Source: a virus. Taken from it: 25,742 bases of DNA. Positions 12,911-19,984 of the stretch are shown here, piece by piece. The notes under the pieces were generated by a model. The model worked only from the letters and a program-made list of their open reading frames with translations. It searched no databases and was not told the origin of the DNA. Both the position numbers and the translations under genes were made by a program. Each line of letters opens with the position of its first letter. The first letter of the stretch is position 1. The DNA lies in the IMG/VR virus record IMGVR_UViG_3300032516_000178, positions 1-25,742 of that record; one strand, written 5' to 3'.

Positions 12911-14385
12911 CAGCGGCCACGCCGTGAGCGCGCGAGACTGCGGCCGACTGCACGCTCAACGTGCGGCGCCAGGATCTCGCCGACTTCGCGGGCCGTGCCG
13001 ATGAGGGTAGTGCCGCCGGGGACGACGACGTTGACGTTGATGGTCATTTCGCCGCCCGATATGCCGGACGCCGCCAGGTCGGCGAGGCCGCGACTCGGGC
13101 TCCTGTGCGCGACCACCGTCTCGCGGCCGTGGGCGACTATGGGATACCCGCTGGCGGGGCCGTTGATCCCGCCGCCGAACGCCCGGTCAGGCGGGCGGTA
13201 CCCAGGCGGCATACGCCCCTTCCCAGCCTGCGCGGCGCTGCTGGCGGCGCGGCTGATGGCACCCCACGCATCGAGGATGGTGTTGACCACGCCCGCGATA
13301 CGGTTGACCACGCTGAGGATGTCCTCGAAGGCAGACACTATCTCCGCTTTGTGGTCGATGATGTAGGCGCCGAACTTCTTGGCCGCGTCCCAGCTCTTCT
13401 TCAGGTAGTCCCAGACGTTCTGCAGCTGCGGGACCATCTGGCCGATGGCCTTCTCCCAGCCCTTCTTCTCAACGAGCTTGCGGAAGCGGGCGACCCATCG
13501 CGCAGTCACGCGCAAGGCTCCTATGAGCGGCCCTGAGAGGGTATTGATGATCGGCACGAGGGCGGCGTAGGCGTTGACCTTGATGCCCTGCCAGAGCACG
13601 GAGATGTGGCGCTGATTCTGGCGGTACTTCTTGAAGGCGTCCACGGAGCGCGTGCCCATGATGAGGCCGGCGTCCTTCAGCCACTTCGTGAACTTGGCCA
13701 TTTCCTCGCGCGACTTCACGATCCACGGCAGCATCGTGCGTGCGCCCTTGCCGAAGAGAAGTGCCCCGATGGCGGCGCGTGTGGCGGCGTCCTTGACGGC
13801 GGAGAGTTTGTCTCGTGCCTCGCCGAGCACGTCGTCCATCTTGCGCCAGTCGCCGTCGGCCTCCTTGAGGCTGATGTGCAGGCGGGAAAAGCCCGTGATG
13901 GCGTCCTTCTTGGCGGTGCGCGCCTTGTCGAGCGCCTTGTTGAACATGAAGACGCCGGTAGCCCCGGCCTTGGCCTCGACGCCGGCGAGCTGGAACTGCC
14001 CCGCGAGCTTCGAGGACAGCGCGTAGCTGACGCCCGTGAGGCGGTTCATCTCGACGACGCGCCCCATCCAGTCCTCGTAGGCGGCCTTGGCCTTGAACAC
14101 GAAGACGACGAGGCTGGCCATGGCCGCCACGAGGGCGGCGATGCCGAGGGTCACGCCGGACAGCGCGATGCCGGCCAGGGCGCCGAACTTGCCGAAGCTG
14201 GCCCCTAGCGTCTTGAGCCCGGTGCCTGCCTTGGCGAAGTGTCCCGTGAAGAGGTTCTTGAAGATGTTGCCCATGAGGCGCAGGCGGCCGCCGAAGGTGT
14301 GCACGTCGGCGCTGCCCTTCTTCAGGGCGCGTGAGAGGCCGCGGTCCTTGCCGACCAAGCCGACCTCTATCTCATTGGTTGCCAT
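12910..14385 (-). CDS. Tape measure protein (491 aa)
   Basis: The protein is long, helical and Ala/Lys-rich. It has a hydrophobic segment at about residues 67-97 (LAGIALSGVTLGIAALVAAM and on) that could enter the host membrane at DNA ejection. It has long amphipathic helices (155-400) and a Gly-rich C-terminus with GGGINGPASGYPIVAHGRET, typical of tape-measure ends. It lies directly after the frameshifted chaperone pair, which is diagnostic for siphophages. Tape-measure length sets tail length. At roughly 0.15 nm per residue the tail would be about 70-75 nm, which is short. ATG 14385 overlaps the end of the frameshift product by 14 bases. No peptidase or muramidase motif is visible. Confidence 0.85.
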   Translation of the reverse strand: MATNEIEVGLVGKDRGLSRALKKGSADVHTFGGRLRLMGNIFKNLFTGHFAKAGTGLKTLGASFGKFGALAGIALSGVTLGIAALVAAMASLVVFVFKAKAAYEDWMGRVVEMNRLTGVSYALSSKLAGQFQLAGVEAKAGATGVFMFNKALDKARTAKKDAITGFSRLHISLKEADGDWRKMDDVLGEARDKLSAVKDAATRAAIGALLFGKGARTMLPWIVKSREEMAKFTKWLKDAGLIMGTRSVDAFKKYRQNQRHISVLWQGIKVNAYAALVPIINTLSGPLIGALRVTARWVARFRKLVEKKGWEKAIGQMVPQLQNVWDYLKKSWDAAKKFGAYIIDHKAEIVSAFEDILSVVNRIAGVVNTILDAWGAISRAASSAAQAGKGRMPPGYRPPDRAFGGGINGPASGYPIVAHGRETVVAHRSPSRGLADLAASGISGGEMTINVNVVVPGGTTLIGTAREVGEILAPHVERAVGRSLARSRRGR

Positions 14386-14925
14386 GACTCGCCCTCGCGT
14401 ATTCGTTGTGCTTCTTCACGGCGGCGGCCCACTCGCGCATCGTCAGCTCGCCGACTTCGGGGAGCGTCCAGCCGAAGGTGCGCGCGATTTCGAGGCGGTC
14501 TTCGAGCGAGGGACGCTCCGGCGCCTCTGCGCGCGATTCTCTAAAGGGTCCGCAGCCTCGACAGCGGCGCTCATGGCCGCGTAGAAGCCCTCCAGCAGTT
14601 GGCCGTAGGAGAGCGACTCGGAGAAGTCCTCGAAGGTGACCTTCTCCCTGCGCCGCTCGGTGATCCACGAGAAGCCCAGCAGCAGCACGGGGTCGATGTC
14701 GAGCAGGGACTCGGGACGCCAGTCGTCCGGCGGTTCCCACCCTTCCTCGTCGACCTTCTCGCCCCACTTCTGGCGGGCCTCCGAGCTGGCCTCAGAGAAG
14801 GCCGCCTGAATGCGCGAGCCGGCGGCCTCGGGGTTACACTTCGTGGCCTCGCGGAAGGCGAGCACCTCGGCGACGTGCCACTCGTCGATGTTGAGGTCGA
14901 TGTCGACGTGACGCTTGGCGACCAT
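14372..14925 (-). CDS. Tail assembly chaperone GT-type frameshift product (184 aa)
   Basis: This is the -1 frameshift extension of the chaperone gene. Codons 1-128 are shared with the short form. At CCCTTTA (14548-14542) ribosomes slip back one base and continue in a frame that adds 56 residues, beginning RESRAEAPERPSLEDRLEIA. The added part (LEDRLEIARTFGWTLPEVGE, then MREWAAAVKKHNEYARA) is the compact helical domain expected of a lambda gpT-like extension, which binds tube subunits while the G part coats the tape measure. Both forms are absent from mature virions in known phages. The extended frame ends 14 bases inside the tape-measure gene. The evidence is the exact heptamer, the correct frame and the gene order. 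Confidence 0.82.
14443..14925 (-). CDS. Tail assembly chaperone, short (G-type) form (160 aa)
   Basis: ATG 14925 follows a GGGGGGATAA ribosome site that contains the stop of the preceding gene. The first 128 residues are acidic and helical (FSEASSEARQKWGEKVDEEG, then LLDIDPVLLLGFSWIT). After the slip site the unshifted frame gives a 32-residue Arg/Ser/Lys-rich tail, which is short and low-complexity. It corresponds to lambda gpG: it binds the tape-measure protein and keeps it soluble while the tube forms. The gene lies between the gp10-like gene and the tape measure. The family is recognised from position, length and the frameshift signal. Confidence 0.8.
   Translation of the reverse strand: MVAKRHVDIDLNIDEWHVAEVLAFREATKCNPEAAGSRIQAAFSEASSEARQKWGEKVDEEGWEPPDDWRPESLLDIDPVLLLGFSWITERRREKVTFEDFSESLSYGQLLEGFYAAMSAAVEAADPLENRAQRRRSVPRSKTASKSRAPSAGRSPKSAS
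14542..14548 (-). promoter_or_regulatory. Programmed -1 ribosomal frameshift site CCCTTTA
   Basis: On the minus strand the zero frame reads C CCT TTA, exactly the X XXY YYZ form that allows both tRNAs to slip to CCC TTT. After the slip the -1 frame continues for 56 codons into the chaperone extension. I did not find an obvious simple stem directly downstream by eye; folding would be needed. Confidence 0.85.
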
Positions 14926-15528
14926 TTATCCCCCCCAGGACTTCTGTTCAATGTCCAGATTCGTGCTCTTGACGGTGACGGCGACGCCGTGCTTGGCGCC
15001 GATGTCGGCGAGGCCGTGGGCGTAGGTGGAGCCAACGAAGTGGCGCAGGTGGTAGGCCTCGTTCCAGATGAAGTAGCCGCGCGGCTTGCGGGGCTTGTAA
15101 TAGATGAAGTGGCCCTTGCCACCGACGCTCACGTTGGCGAGGCGCTTGCTGCCGCCCATGGCGCTCAGAGCGGCGTGGCCGCGGTTGGCGGCGCGAATCA
15201 CTCCTGCCCCGCCGCGATGCCAGAAGGAGGTGCCGCCGAACTCCTGCAGGATCAGGTAGCCGCCGGGGTCGTGGACGCCGACGGCGGCGCGGGCGAAGGT
15301 AGCCTTGCCGTAGACGCGGCGCTTCAGGGTGCCGGGCGGCTTGTGCGAGTGCGAGTCCTTGGCTGAGCGGTGGCCCATGGGCGCATTCCGCTTCACGTCG
15401 ACCACGGCGCGGCGCTGGATCTTCTCGTTCACGCCGCGCATCTCCTTGCGGTAGCCGGACATGCCCTTGAGCGCCTTGACCAGTTCGTCAACGCCCGTGT
15501 ACTCGATGCTGTAGCCGCCGGTCGCCAT
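14926..15528 (-). CDS. HK97 gp10-like tail completion protein (200 aa)
   Basis: The N-terminus matches the HK97 gp10 family pattern: YTGVDELVKALKGM, a helix with RRAVVDVKRNAP, then GTLKRRV and, after a short strand, YLILQEFGGTSFW (the usual 'vEfGT' motif). Family members act at the head-tail junction or tail completion and are needed for joining tails to heads. The C-terminal part (about 125-200) is an extra beta-rich stretch with several Tyr, His and Lys. ATG 15528 follows the tube-protein stop by three bases. Its place after the tube gene, not before the tail terminator, is unusual. No ribosome site is clear, so coupling is likely. Confidence 0.7.
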   Translation of the reverse strand: MATGGYSIEYTGVDELVKALKGMSGYRKEMRGVNEKIQRRAVVDVKRNAPMGHRSAKDSHSHKPPGTLKRRVYGKATFARAAVGVHDPGGYLILQEFGGTSFWHRGGAGVIRAANRGHAALSAMGGSKRLANVSVGGKGHFIYYKPRKPRGYFIWNEAYHLRHFVGSTYAHGLADIGAKHGVAVTVKSTNLDIEQKSWGG

Positions 15529-15531
15529 GGG

Positions 15532-16548
15532 TCAGATCGTGGTCGCCGTTTCGATGACCTCTACCTTGTAGGGCAGGTCGGTGCCGTTGCTGCGCGCCTG
15601 GATGGTGAGCGTCTGCGGGCTCGGGCCATCGGCGGGTGCGCCGTCGGGCGGGTCGCTGACGATGTAGCCGTCGGGGATCGTGATGCGCAGCGTATAGGGG
15701 TAGGTCGTGGCGATGATGGCGCCGACGTACTCGACGATCCAGGCGCGGCCAGTGTCGGCGGCCATGTCGTCGAAGGTCATCGTGAGGTCGGAGAGGTCGA
15801 TGCCCAGCTCGAGGGTCGCCTCACGGTAGCCGGCCTCGATGGGCTCGATGCGCTTGCCCGTCGAATCCATGTAGCGGCCGTCGGTCTTCAGGTTGTTGTT
15901 GACCGCGAACTTCCAGTCACGGACGCCAGCCAGCGCGGTGCCGGCACGCTTCACGACGCCGGCGTTCGTCCAGAAGAAGGGCACGTGCTCGGCGGGCGCC
16001 GAGTAGGCAGCCAGGTCCGTGGCGTGCGTGTATGACTGCGCATCGAGGTCGAACGAGCCCTTGACCGGGCCGCCCGCCTCACCGGAGAGCTCGAAGCCGG
16101 TGCACTTGCAGCCGGCCAGGGTGAGCGGCTCGACGACGCCCGCCTTGGTGACGTAGCCGCCCTGCATCGTGAGGCTCGATTGCGAGGCTACCTGCATGGA
16201 GCCCGGCTGGAAGGTCGCGAGGTAAGCGGTGGTGGCGGCCTGTTGCACGCAGGTGGGCGTACCGCCGACGGCCCAAGCCAGCAGCTTGAGCAGGCCTTTG
16301 CGCGTGAACTCGACAGACAGTGAGCCCTCGCCGCCGTCGTTGTACATCACGTCGCCGGTGCTCGAACGGGTGATGAGGCCGGGGGAAAACGCCTCACTCT
16401 CGAAGCGGCCGATGCGCGGCTTGAAGCCCATCGGCGGGATGTGGCGGACGAACTGCGCGACCGTGACAGCGGTGCCATGCGCGGTCTCGACGCCGTAGCC
16501 GACTTGGGCATCTGAGCCCCGAGGTAGACGGGTTACAGTATGAGCCAT
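15532..16548 (-). CDS. Major tail (tube) protein (338 aa)
   Basis: This protein should form the stacked rings of the tail tube. It is beta-rich and starts with VGYGVETAHGTAVTVAQFVR, like many siphophage tube proteins. GEGSLSVEFTRKGLLKLLAW (helix after strand), a central SGEAGGPVKGSFDLDAQ, and DWKFAVNNNLK follow. The C-terminus (about 275-338) is a further beta domain, possibly exposed and immunoglobulin-like, ending YKVEVIETATTI. ATG 16548 follows AAAGGAG with good spacing. Position after the terminator candidate and before the chaperones fits exactly. The length is typical of tube proteins with an added outer domain. Confidence 0.75.
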   Translation of the reverse strand: MAHTVTRLPRGSDAQVGYGVETAHGTAVTVAQFVRHIPPMGFKPRIGRFESEAFSPGLITRSSTGDVMYNDGGEGSLSVEFTRKGLLKLLAWAVGGTPTCVQQAATTAYLATFQPGSMQVASQSSLTMQGGYVTKAGVVEPLTLAGCKCTGFELSGEAGGPVKGSFDLDAQSYTHATDLAAYSAPAEHVPFFWTNAGVVKRAGTALAGVRDWKFAVNNNLKTDGRYMDSTGKRIEPIEAGYREATLELGIDLSDLTMTFDDMAADTGRAWIVEYVGAIIATTYPYTLRITIPDGYIVSDPPDGAPADGPSPQTLTIQARSNGTDLPYKVEVIETATTI

Positions 16549-16554
16549 TCGGAC

Positions 16555-16716
16555 TCACTCTCCTTTCGGCTGAGGCGCCTTGCGCCAGAGCGGCTGCAGG
16601 AGCAGTCCGGCGGCGACTTCGGCAGGGACGTTCGTGGGCTTGCCGGGCTCGACGATGAGGTGAGCGTCGGCGACGTAGACGGGTTCGGGGCCGCTGTAGA
16701 CGAGCTTCACGGTCAT
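16555..16716 (-). CDS. Small protein between tail terminator and tube genes (53 aa)
   Basis: ATG 16716 overlaps the stop of the tail-terminator gene by ATGA and has AGGAGG directly upstream. The product is a compact beta-rich stretch (MTVKLVYSGPEPVYV, then AHLIVEPGKPTNVPAEVA) followed by a helix and a basic end. The pattern 'x-Pro-Gly-x-Pro-x-x-Val-Pro-x-x-x-Ala-x-x-Leu' is common in small phage neck/tail genes that encode a short beta-barrel. The function is not known. Its own stop lies within the ribosome-site region of the tube gene, so expression of the two is linked. Confidence 0.65.
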   Translation of the reverse strand: MTVKLVYSGPEPVYVADAHLIVEPGKPTNVPAEVAAGLLLQPLWRKAPQPKGE

Positions 16717-17189
16717 GCCTCCTGCACGATGCGTGCGCCGTAGGAGATGGTCACGGAGGCGGCGTAGTAGTGCGCCCCGGTGGAGCCGATAAGGGTCGCC
16801 TCGTTGGCCTCTTCGCGGAAGCGGTAGGGCGGCCCGCTCCAGGACACTGAGTCGTCCACGGTGGGGTCGCCGCCGGCCGCCTGACTCACGGCGGCGATGG
16901 TCTCGGCGAGCAGTTCGGAGGCGCGGGCGCGGGCGGCCTCGATGGCTTCTTCCCCGGTGCCCTGCACGGTCGCGTCGGCGACCACGCGCAGGGTGCCGGC
17001 GTCAGTGAGGAGGTCAAAGTGCATCGCCTCGGAGGTGGACTCGTCGGCGGCCACGGCGAGGCCCTCGAGGGCTTCGGTGCGCCGCGGGCCGGTGGCGATG
17101 TCGACCTCGGCCAGCGGCGTCCAGGCGAGCAGCAGGTCGCGCAGCGCGGCCGGCATCGTGAAGAGGCGCGTGGGCAGGGTGGCGCTCAT
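16713..17189 (-). CDS. Tail terminator-like protein (158 aa)
   Basis: ATG 17189 overlaps the connector stop by ATGA. The sequence has an N-terminal helix (LPTRLFTMPAALRDLLLAW), beta strands with an acidic loop, a helix (EEAIEAARARASELLAETIA) and closing strands (HYYAASVTISYGARIV). This alpha-beta layout, and the place between a neck connector and the tube protein, fit the tail terminator, which caps the tail tube before joining to the head. No strict motif exists for the family, so I rely on order and layout. A minor head-tail completion protein is the alternative. Confidence 0.55.
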   Translation of the reverse strand: MSATLPTRLFTMPAALRDLLLAWTPLAEVDIATGPRRTEALEGLAVAADESTSEAMHFDLLTDAGTLRVVADATVQGTGEEAIEAARARASELLAETIAAVSQAAGGDPTVDDSVSWSGPPYRFREEANEATLIGSTGAHYYAASVTISYGARIVQEA

Positions 17190-18061
17190 GCGACTACCAC
17201 GGTCTCCTCTTCGTACTCAGACAGGATCGCGTCGACTTCGTCGTCACCGGTCCAATGCGGGCGCTTGCCGGGGTAGGGGAAGCGCGCTGGTACGCCGGCT
17301 TCGGTGTAGTCACGGGCGCCGAGGGGCAGGTCGCCTTGCGCCAGGATGCGCACGCAGTACAGCAGGGCGGCGCGCTTGATGAGGACGGGGACGGAAGCCC
17401 AGCCGTACAGGTAGGTGACGGACACGGCGAGGTCTTGGTAGCCGGTGGAGCTTGACCAGAGGCCGCCGTCGGTGCGCACGAGGCGCCCGCGCGGCTGCGC
17501 CTTGATGGCCGCCAGCTCGGGGGCCGTCAGGGCGACGCCGTCGATGGCGGCGGCGCTCACGGTCAGCGGGCGGCGCGGCTTCTCGTGGGCGGGATTGCCG
17601 CGCGAGACGGTGAGCGCGTTCGTGCGGTTGCCGTCGAGGACTTCGGTGATGAGCGCCGGCAGGAAGGGCACGCGGCAGGCGGCCTCGAAGCGGGCGCGCA
17701 CGACGATCTCGGCGGCCGTGATGTCGGAGCCCGTGCAGGCGGCCAGGGGCTGGATGCCGGAATCGGTGAACGCCTGCGCCTCGGCGGTGGTGAAGAGGCC
17801 GTCGGAGTAGCTGAACAGGTCGACGCCGGACGTGGCGCTCGTTCCGCCGGGCGTGACGACGGTGACGTGTGCGAGGCCAGTCCCCGCCGGGGAGACGGCC
17901 ACCACCTGCGTCGCTGAGAGCACGGCGAACGGGGTCGCGCTGGTAGCGCCGAACTTGACGGAGGTCGCGCCGGTCAGGTCCGTGCCTGTGATGGAGACGA
18001 CGCTGCCACCGGCGAGGGGGCCGCTGGCGGGGTCGAGCGCGGTGACGGTGGGGACGGCCAT
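17186..18061 (-). CDS. Head-tail connector with N-terminal IPT/TIG domain (291 aa)
   Basis: Residues 3-88 form an IPT/TIG immunoglobulin-like domain (TVTALDPASGP, then GGSVVSITGTDL, then VTVVTPGGTS). From about residue 90 the protein reads as a gp6/connector-type helical adaptor: LFTTAEAQAFTDSGIQPLAA, SDITAAEIVVRARFEAACRV (Cys conserved in many actinophage versions), a beta hairpin, and a helix with VPVLIKRAALLYCVRILAQG. The C-terminus is TGDDEVDAILSEYEEETV. ATG 18061 lies one base after the preceding stop. Such adaptors dock on the portal. An added IPT domain would stick out at the neck. The fusion is continuous in one frame, without a break. Confidence 0.65.
   Translation of the reverse strand: MAVPTVTALDPASGPLAGGSVVSITGTDLTGATSVKFGATSATPFAVLSATQVVAVSPAGTGLAHVTVVTPGGTSATSGVDLFSYSDGLFTTAEAQAFTDSGIQPLAACTGSDITAAEIVVRARFEAACRVPFLPALITEVLDGNRTNALTVSRGNPAHEKPRRPLTVSAAAIDGVALTAPELAAIKAQPRGRLVRTDGGLWSSSTGYQDLAVSVTYLYGWASVPVLIKRAALLYCVRILAQGDLPLGARDYTEAGVPARFPYPGKRPHWTGDDEVDAILSEYEEETVVVA
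18017..18049. repeat. 33-bp direct repeat, copy 2 (in connector gene)
   Basis: It is identical to 12468-12500 and encodes TVTALDPASGP on the minus strand at the start of the connector's IPT/TIG domain. The two genes differ on both sides of the stretch. Confidence 0.85.
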
Positions 18062-18062
18062 C

Positions 18063-18608
18063 TCAACTCTCGATGCTGTAGCCCACGTTGACGCGGTGCG
18101 TGGTCGCGGTGACGGAGGTGAAGCAGAGCGGCGTCGCGGCCGTGAGCACAAGCGGCGAGCGCGAGCCGTCGAAGTGCATCGGCGTGTTGGCGGCCAGCAG
18201 TGCGGCGGCGAGCGTCGCGCCTGAGCAGACGACCGTTCCTGCGGTGCCGGCTCCGGTGACATTGACCGGGATGGTGAAGGCCACGGCGCTAGAGTTTGTG
18301 GCTACGTAGGTGCCGTCGATGTTCGGCGTAGAGTTGGAGCCGCTGATGATCACCGTCGAACCCGTGGGCACGTAGGCGCCGCAGGTCACGAGGGTCGGGT
18401 TGGCGATGCTTATCGCGGTGATGGTGGCCCCGGCGATGGCGGGACCGTCCAATAGTTTGAGGTCGCCGGCGGCCGTGGCGCCGTTGGCGAGGCAAGCCCA
18501 GTGGACGACGATGCGCGAGCCAGCCGCGGGTACGGCAACGAGCACGACGTTGGTCTGCGCCGAGCCGTAGGTGGCGGAGACGGTCTTGGCGGCGGTTACC
18601 CCCGCCAT
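18063..18608 (-). CDS. Putative head decoration protein with inserted domain (181 aa)
   Basis: Residues 1-57 and 131-181 align with the neighbouring 109-aa protein, for example TNxxLVAVPAAGSRIVVHW early and RSPLVLTAATPLCFTSVTAT late, followed by a Gly-Tyr. Between them about 72 residues are inserted. The insert (ITAISIANPTLVTCGAYV, then VIISGSNSTPNIDGTYVA, then GAGTAGTV) resembles the small beta module found repeatedly in phage tail and fibre proteins ('ITxIsxaxPtvVT ... tISG ... NGtytv'). ATG 18608 follows the preceding stop by one base. The place after the capsid gene suggests a capsid decoration or neck-whisker role. The insert would be a displayed domain. The family is not formally identified. 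Confidence 0.55.
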   Translation of the reverse strand: MAGVTAAKTVSATYGSAQTNVVLVAVPAAGSRIVVHWACLANGATAAGDLKLLDGPAIAGATITAISIANPTLVTCGAYVPTGSTVIISGSNSTPNIDGTYVATNSSAVAFTIPVNVTGAGTAGTVVCSGATLAAALLAANTPMHFDGSRSPLVLTAATPLCFTSVTATTHRVNVGYSIES

Positions 18609-18609
18609 G

Positions 18610-18939
18610 TCAGTCCATCTCCACTGTGTAGCCGACCGTCAAACGCGAGGTCGTACTCGTGACGGAGGTGAAGCAGAGCGCGGTAGCGGCGGTGAGGACG
18701 AGCGGCGAACGCTTGCAGTTCACGTAGAGCGGCGTGTTAATCGGCAGGAAGGCGTCAAAGAGGATCGTGCCACCGGAGCCGTCCAGCAGTTCGACCTCGC
18801 CGGCCGCGGCGCCGTTGCTGATGGTGAACCACTGCACGACGATCTTTGATCCTGCGGCGGGCGCTGAGACTACAGAGGCGTTTGTCTGCGTGCCGGCGTA
18901 GACCTTGCAGACGCTGTAGCCGCCCGAGACTCCGGCCAT
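18610..18939 (-). CDS. Putative head decoration protein (109 aa)
   Basis: A small beta-rich protein: VPAAGS-type turn (SAPAAGSKIVVQW at 25-37), NGAAAGEVELLDGSGGT, then RSPLVLTAATALCFTSVTST and a C-terminal GYTVEMD. It is the uninterrupted relative of the next gene's product and shares the C-terminal 'x-V-x-Y-x-V-E' strand with the two 128-aa proteins upstream. ATG 18939 shares a base with the preceding stop (TAATG). Small beta-sandwich proteins just after the capsid gene often bind the outer capsid. No signal peptide is present. The role is inferred from gene order and from being one of four related products. Confidence 0.55.
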   Translation of the reverse strand: MAGVSGGYSVCKVYAGTQTNASVVSAPAAGSKIVVQWFTISNGAAAGEVELLDGSGGTILFDAFLPINTPLYVNCKRSPLVLTAATALCFTSVTSTTSRLTVGYTVEMD

Positions 18940-19181
18940 TACTTCGGCCCCTTCGTGCGCGGCTGCGGCTTCGCGGTACGCTTGGCGGTGTTCTCAGGCG
19001 CCGCCTTCTCAGCCGTCTCGATGACCGGCTCAGGCTTCGCGTCCTTGACGATCTCGGCGATGCCGTTGCGCACGAGGTCGGCGATGACGCCGGGATGCGT
19101 GATCTCGACGATGCCCCCAGCCTCGGGCCAAGGCTCGCCGTCATGCGTGCCGCTGGGGCTTCTGAGCATGCGGAGCCTCAT
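18939..19181 (-). CDS. Small basic-tailed head protein (80 aa)
   Basis: ATG 19181 overlaps the preceding stop by TGATG. Residues 1-46 have the form 'x-R-x-L-x-S-P-x-G-x-x-x-G-x-x-W-P-x-x-G-G-x-V-x-I', then GVIADLVRNGIAEIV, a helix ending in a Gly turn. This is a small fold seen in short phage head genes. Residues 47-80 are a Pro/Lys/Glu-rich, probably disordered tail ending in Lys. It separates the two pairs of decoration-like genes. A head-neck accessory role is likely but not proved; the tail might bind DNA or the capsid surface. Confidence 0.6.
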   Translation of the reverse strand: MRLRMLRSPSGTHDGEPWPEAGGIVEITHPGVIADLVRNGIAEIVKDAKPEPVIETAEKAAPENTAKRTAKPQPRTKGPK

Positions 19182-19567
19182 CAGTTGCCCCCTTCGACGA
19201 GGTACCAGACCACGTAGTCGATGGTGGTCGCCGTGGTGGTCACGGTGCCGGTACGCAGCATCGAGACGGGCGTGTTGGCCAGTGACCAGTGGCCCAGGTG
19301 CGTCGCCGTGACGTTGGCCGAGTCGGCACGGTTGATAACGAGGTTGTCCATGTCGGTCGTGGTCATCTGCCAGGCGACCTCCGCTCCGGCACCGACGAGG
19401 ATGGCGGTCGACCCGTCGGCGTTGCCCTGCGAGCGAACGTCGACGTCGACGATCTTGTACCGCTTGCTCGGGTCGGCGGCGACGATGGTGTTGGGAGCGG
19501 TGGCGGTCGTCAGGATGTCAGCCACGGCGATGGTGCCGCTTTTGCAGAAGACACGTGGGAAGGCCAT
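19181..19567 (-). CDS. Putative head decoration protein, paralog 2 (128 aa)
   Basis: This protein has the same length as the 128-aa upstream neighbour and matches it in key places: a start 'MA-x-PR-x-x-C', LTTA around residue 20, and the C-terminal strand DYVVWYLVEGG against DYCVYYTVEGG. It is almost entirely alternating beta strand with Thr-rich turns. ATG 19567 follows the previous stop by six bases, with GAGG just upstream. Two equal-length adjacent relatives suggest duplication and divergence, perhaps giving two types of capsid-surface protein. No signal, span or catalytic motif is visible. Confidence 0.55.
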   Translation of the reverse strand: MAFPRVFCKSGTIAVADILTTATAPNTIVAADPSKRYKIVDVDVRSQGNADGSTAILVGAGAEVAWQMTTTDMDNLVINRADSANVTATHLGHWSLANTPVSMLRTGTVTTTATTIDYVVWYLVEGGN

Positions 19568-19573
19568 GGAACC

Positions 19574-19960
19574 TCACCCACCTTCGACGGTGTAGTACAC
19601 GCAGTAGTCGACGGAGCTGGCGCCGGTGACGGTGGCGGTCAGGCCCTTGATGAGCAGGCCGTCGCCCTTGGTGAGCGCGGTGCCGAGCTTGGTGCAGGTC
19701 ATGCCGGAGGTGCCCTCGCGGAGGATGAGGTTGGCGGTCATGCTCGCCGCCGTGCCGACCATGACCTCGTTGGTGCTCGAGGAGTCGGAGACGTTGACGG
19801 AGGCGGTCGTGGCGACGGTGCCGCCGAGGGCGCGCATCCAGCCGCCGACGACGCGGATGGTGCGGTCGGCGGCGCCGGGCACGATGAGCACGCCGGCGGT
19901 GGTGAGGGTTGCGGCGAGGCAGTTGCCGGCGGCGCAGCGGAGTCTTGGATAAGCAGCCAT
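19574..19960 (-). CDS. Putative head decoration protein, paralog 1 (128 aa)
   Basis: This is the first gene after the major capsid protein and its hairpin. ATG 19960 has AAAGG about nine bases upstream. The product is beta-rich with Thr/Ser/Gly turns: TLTTAGVLIVPGAADRTIRV, TASVNVSDSSSTNEVMVG, LTKGDGLLIKGLTATVTG, and an end DYCVYYTVEGG. Three cysteines (9, 14, 88) lie in the N-terminal and central parts. Direct position after the capsid gene is where many phages place decoration or cement proteins that strengthen the shell. The family is not certain; the three related genes downstream support a shared virion role. Confidence 0.6.
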   Translation of the reverse strand: MAAYPRLRCAAGNCLAATLTTAGVLIVPGAADRTIRVVGGWMRALGGTVATTASVNVSDSSSTNEVMVGTAASMTANLILREGTSGMTCTKLGTALTKGDGLLIKGLTATVTGASSVDYCVYYTVEGG

Positions 19961-19984
19961 TTACGGATGCCTTTCTGTTGAGGT

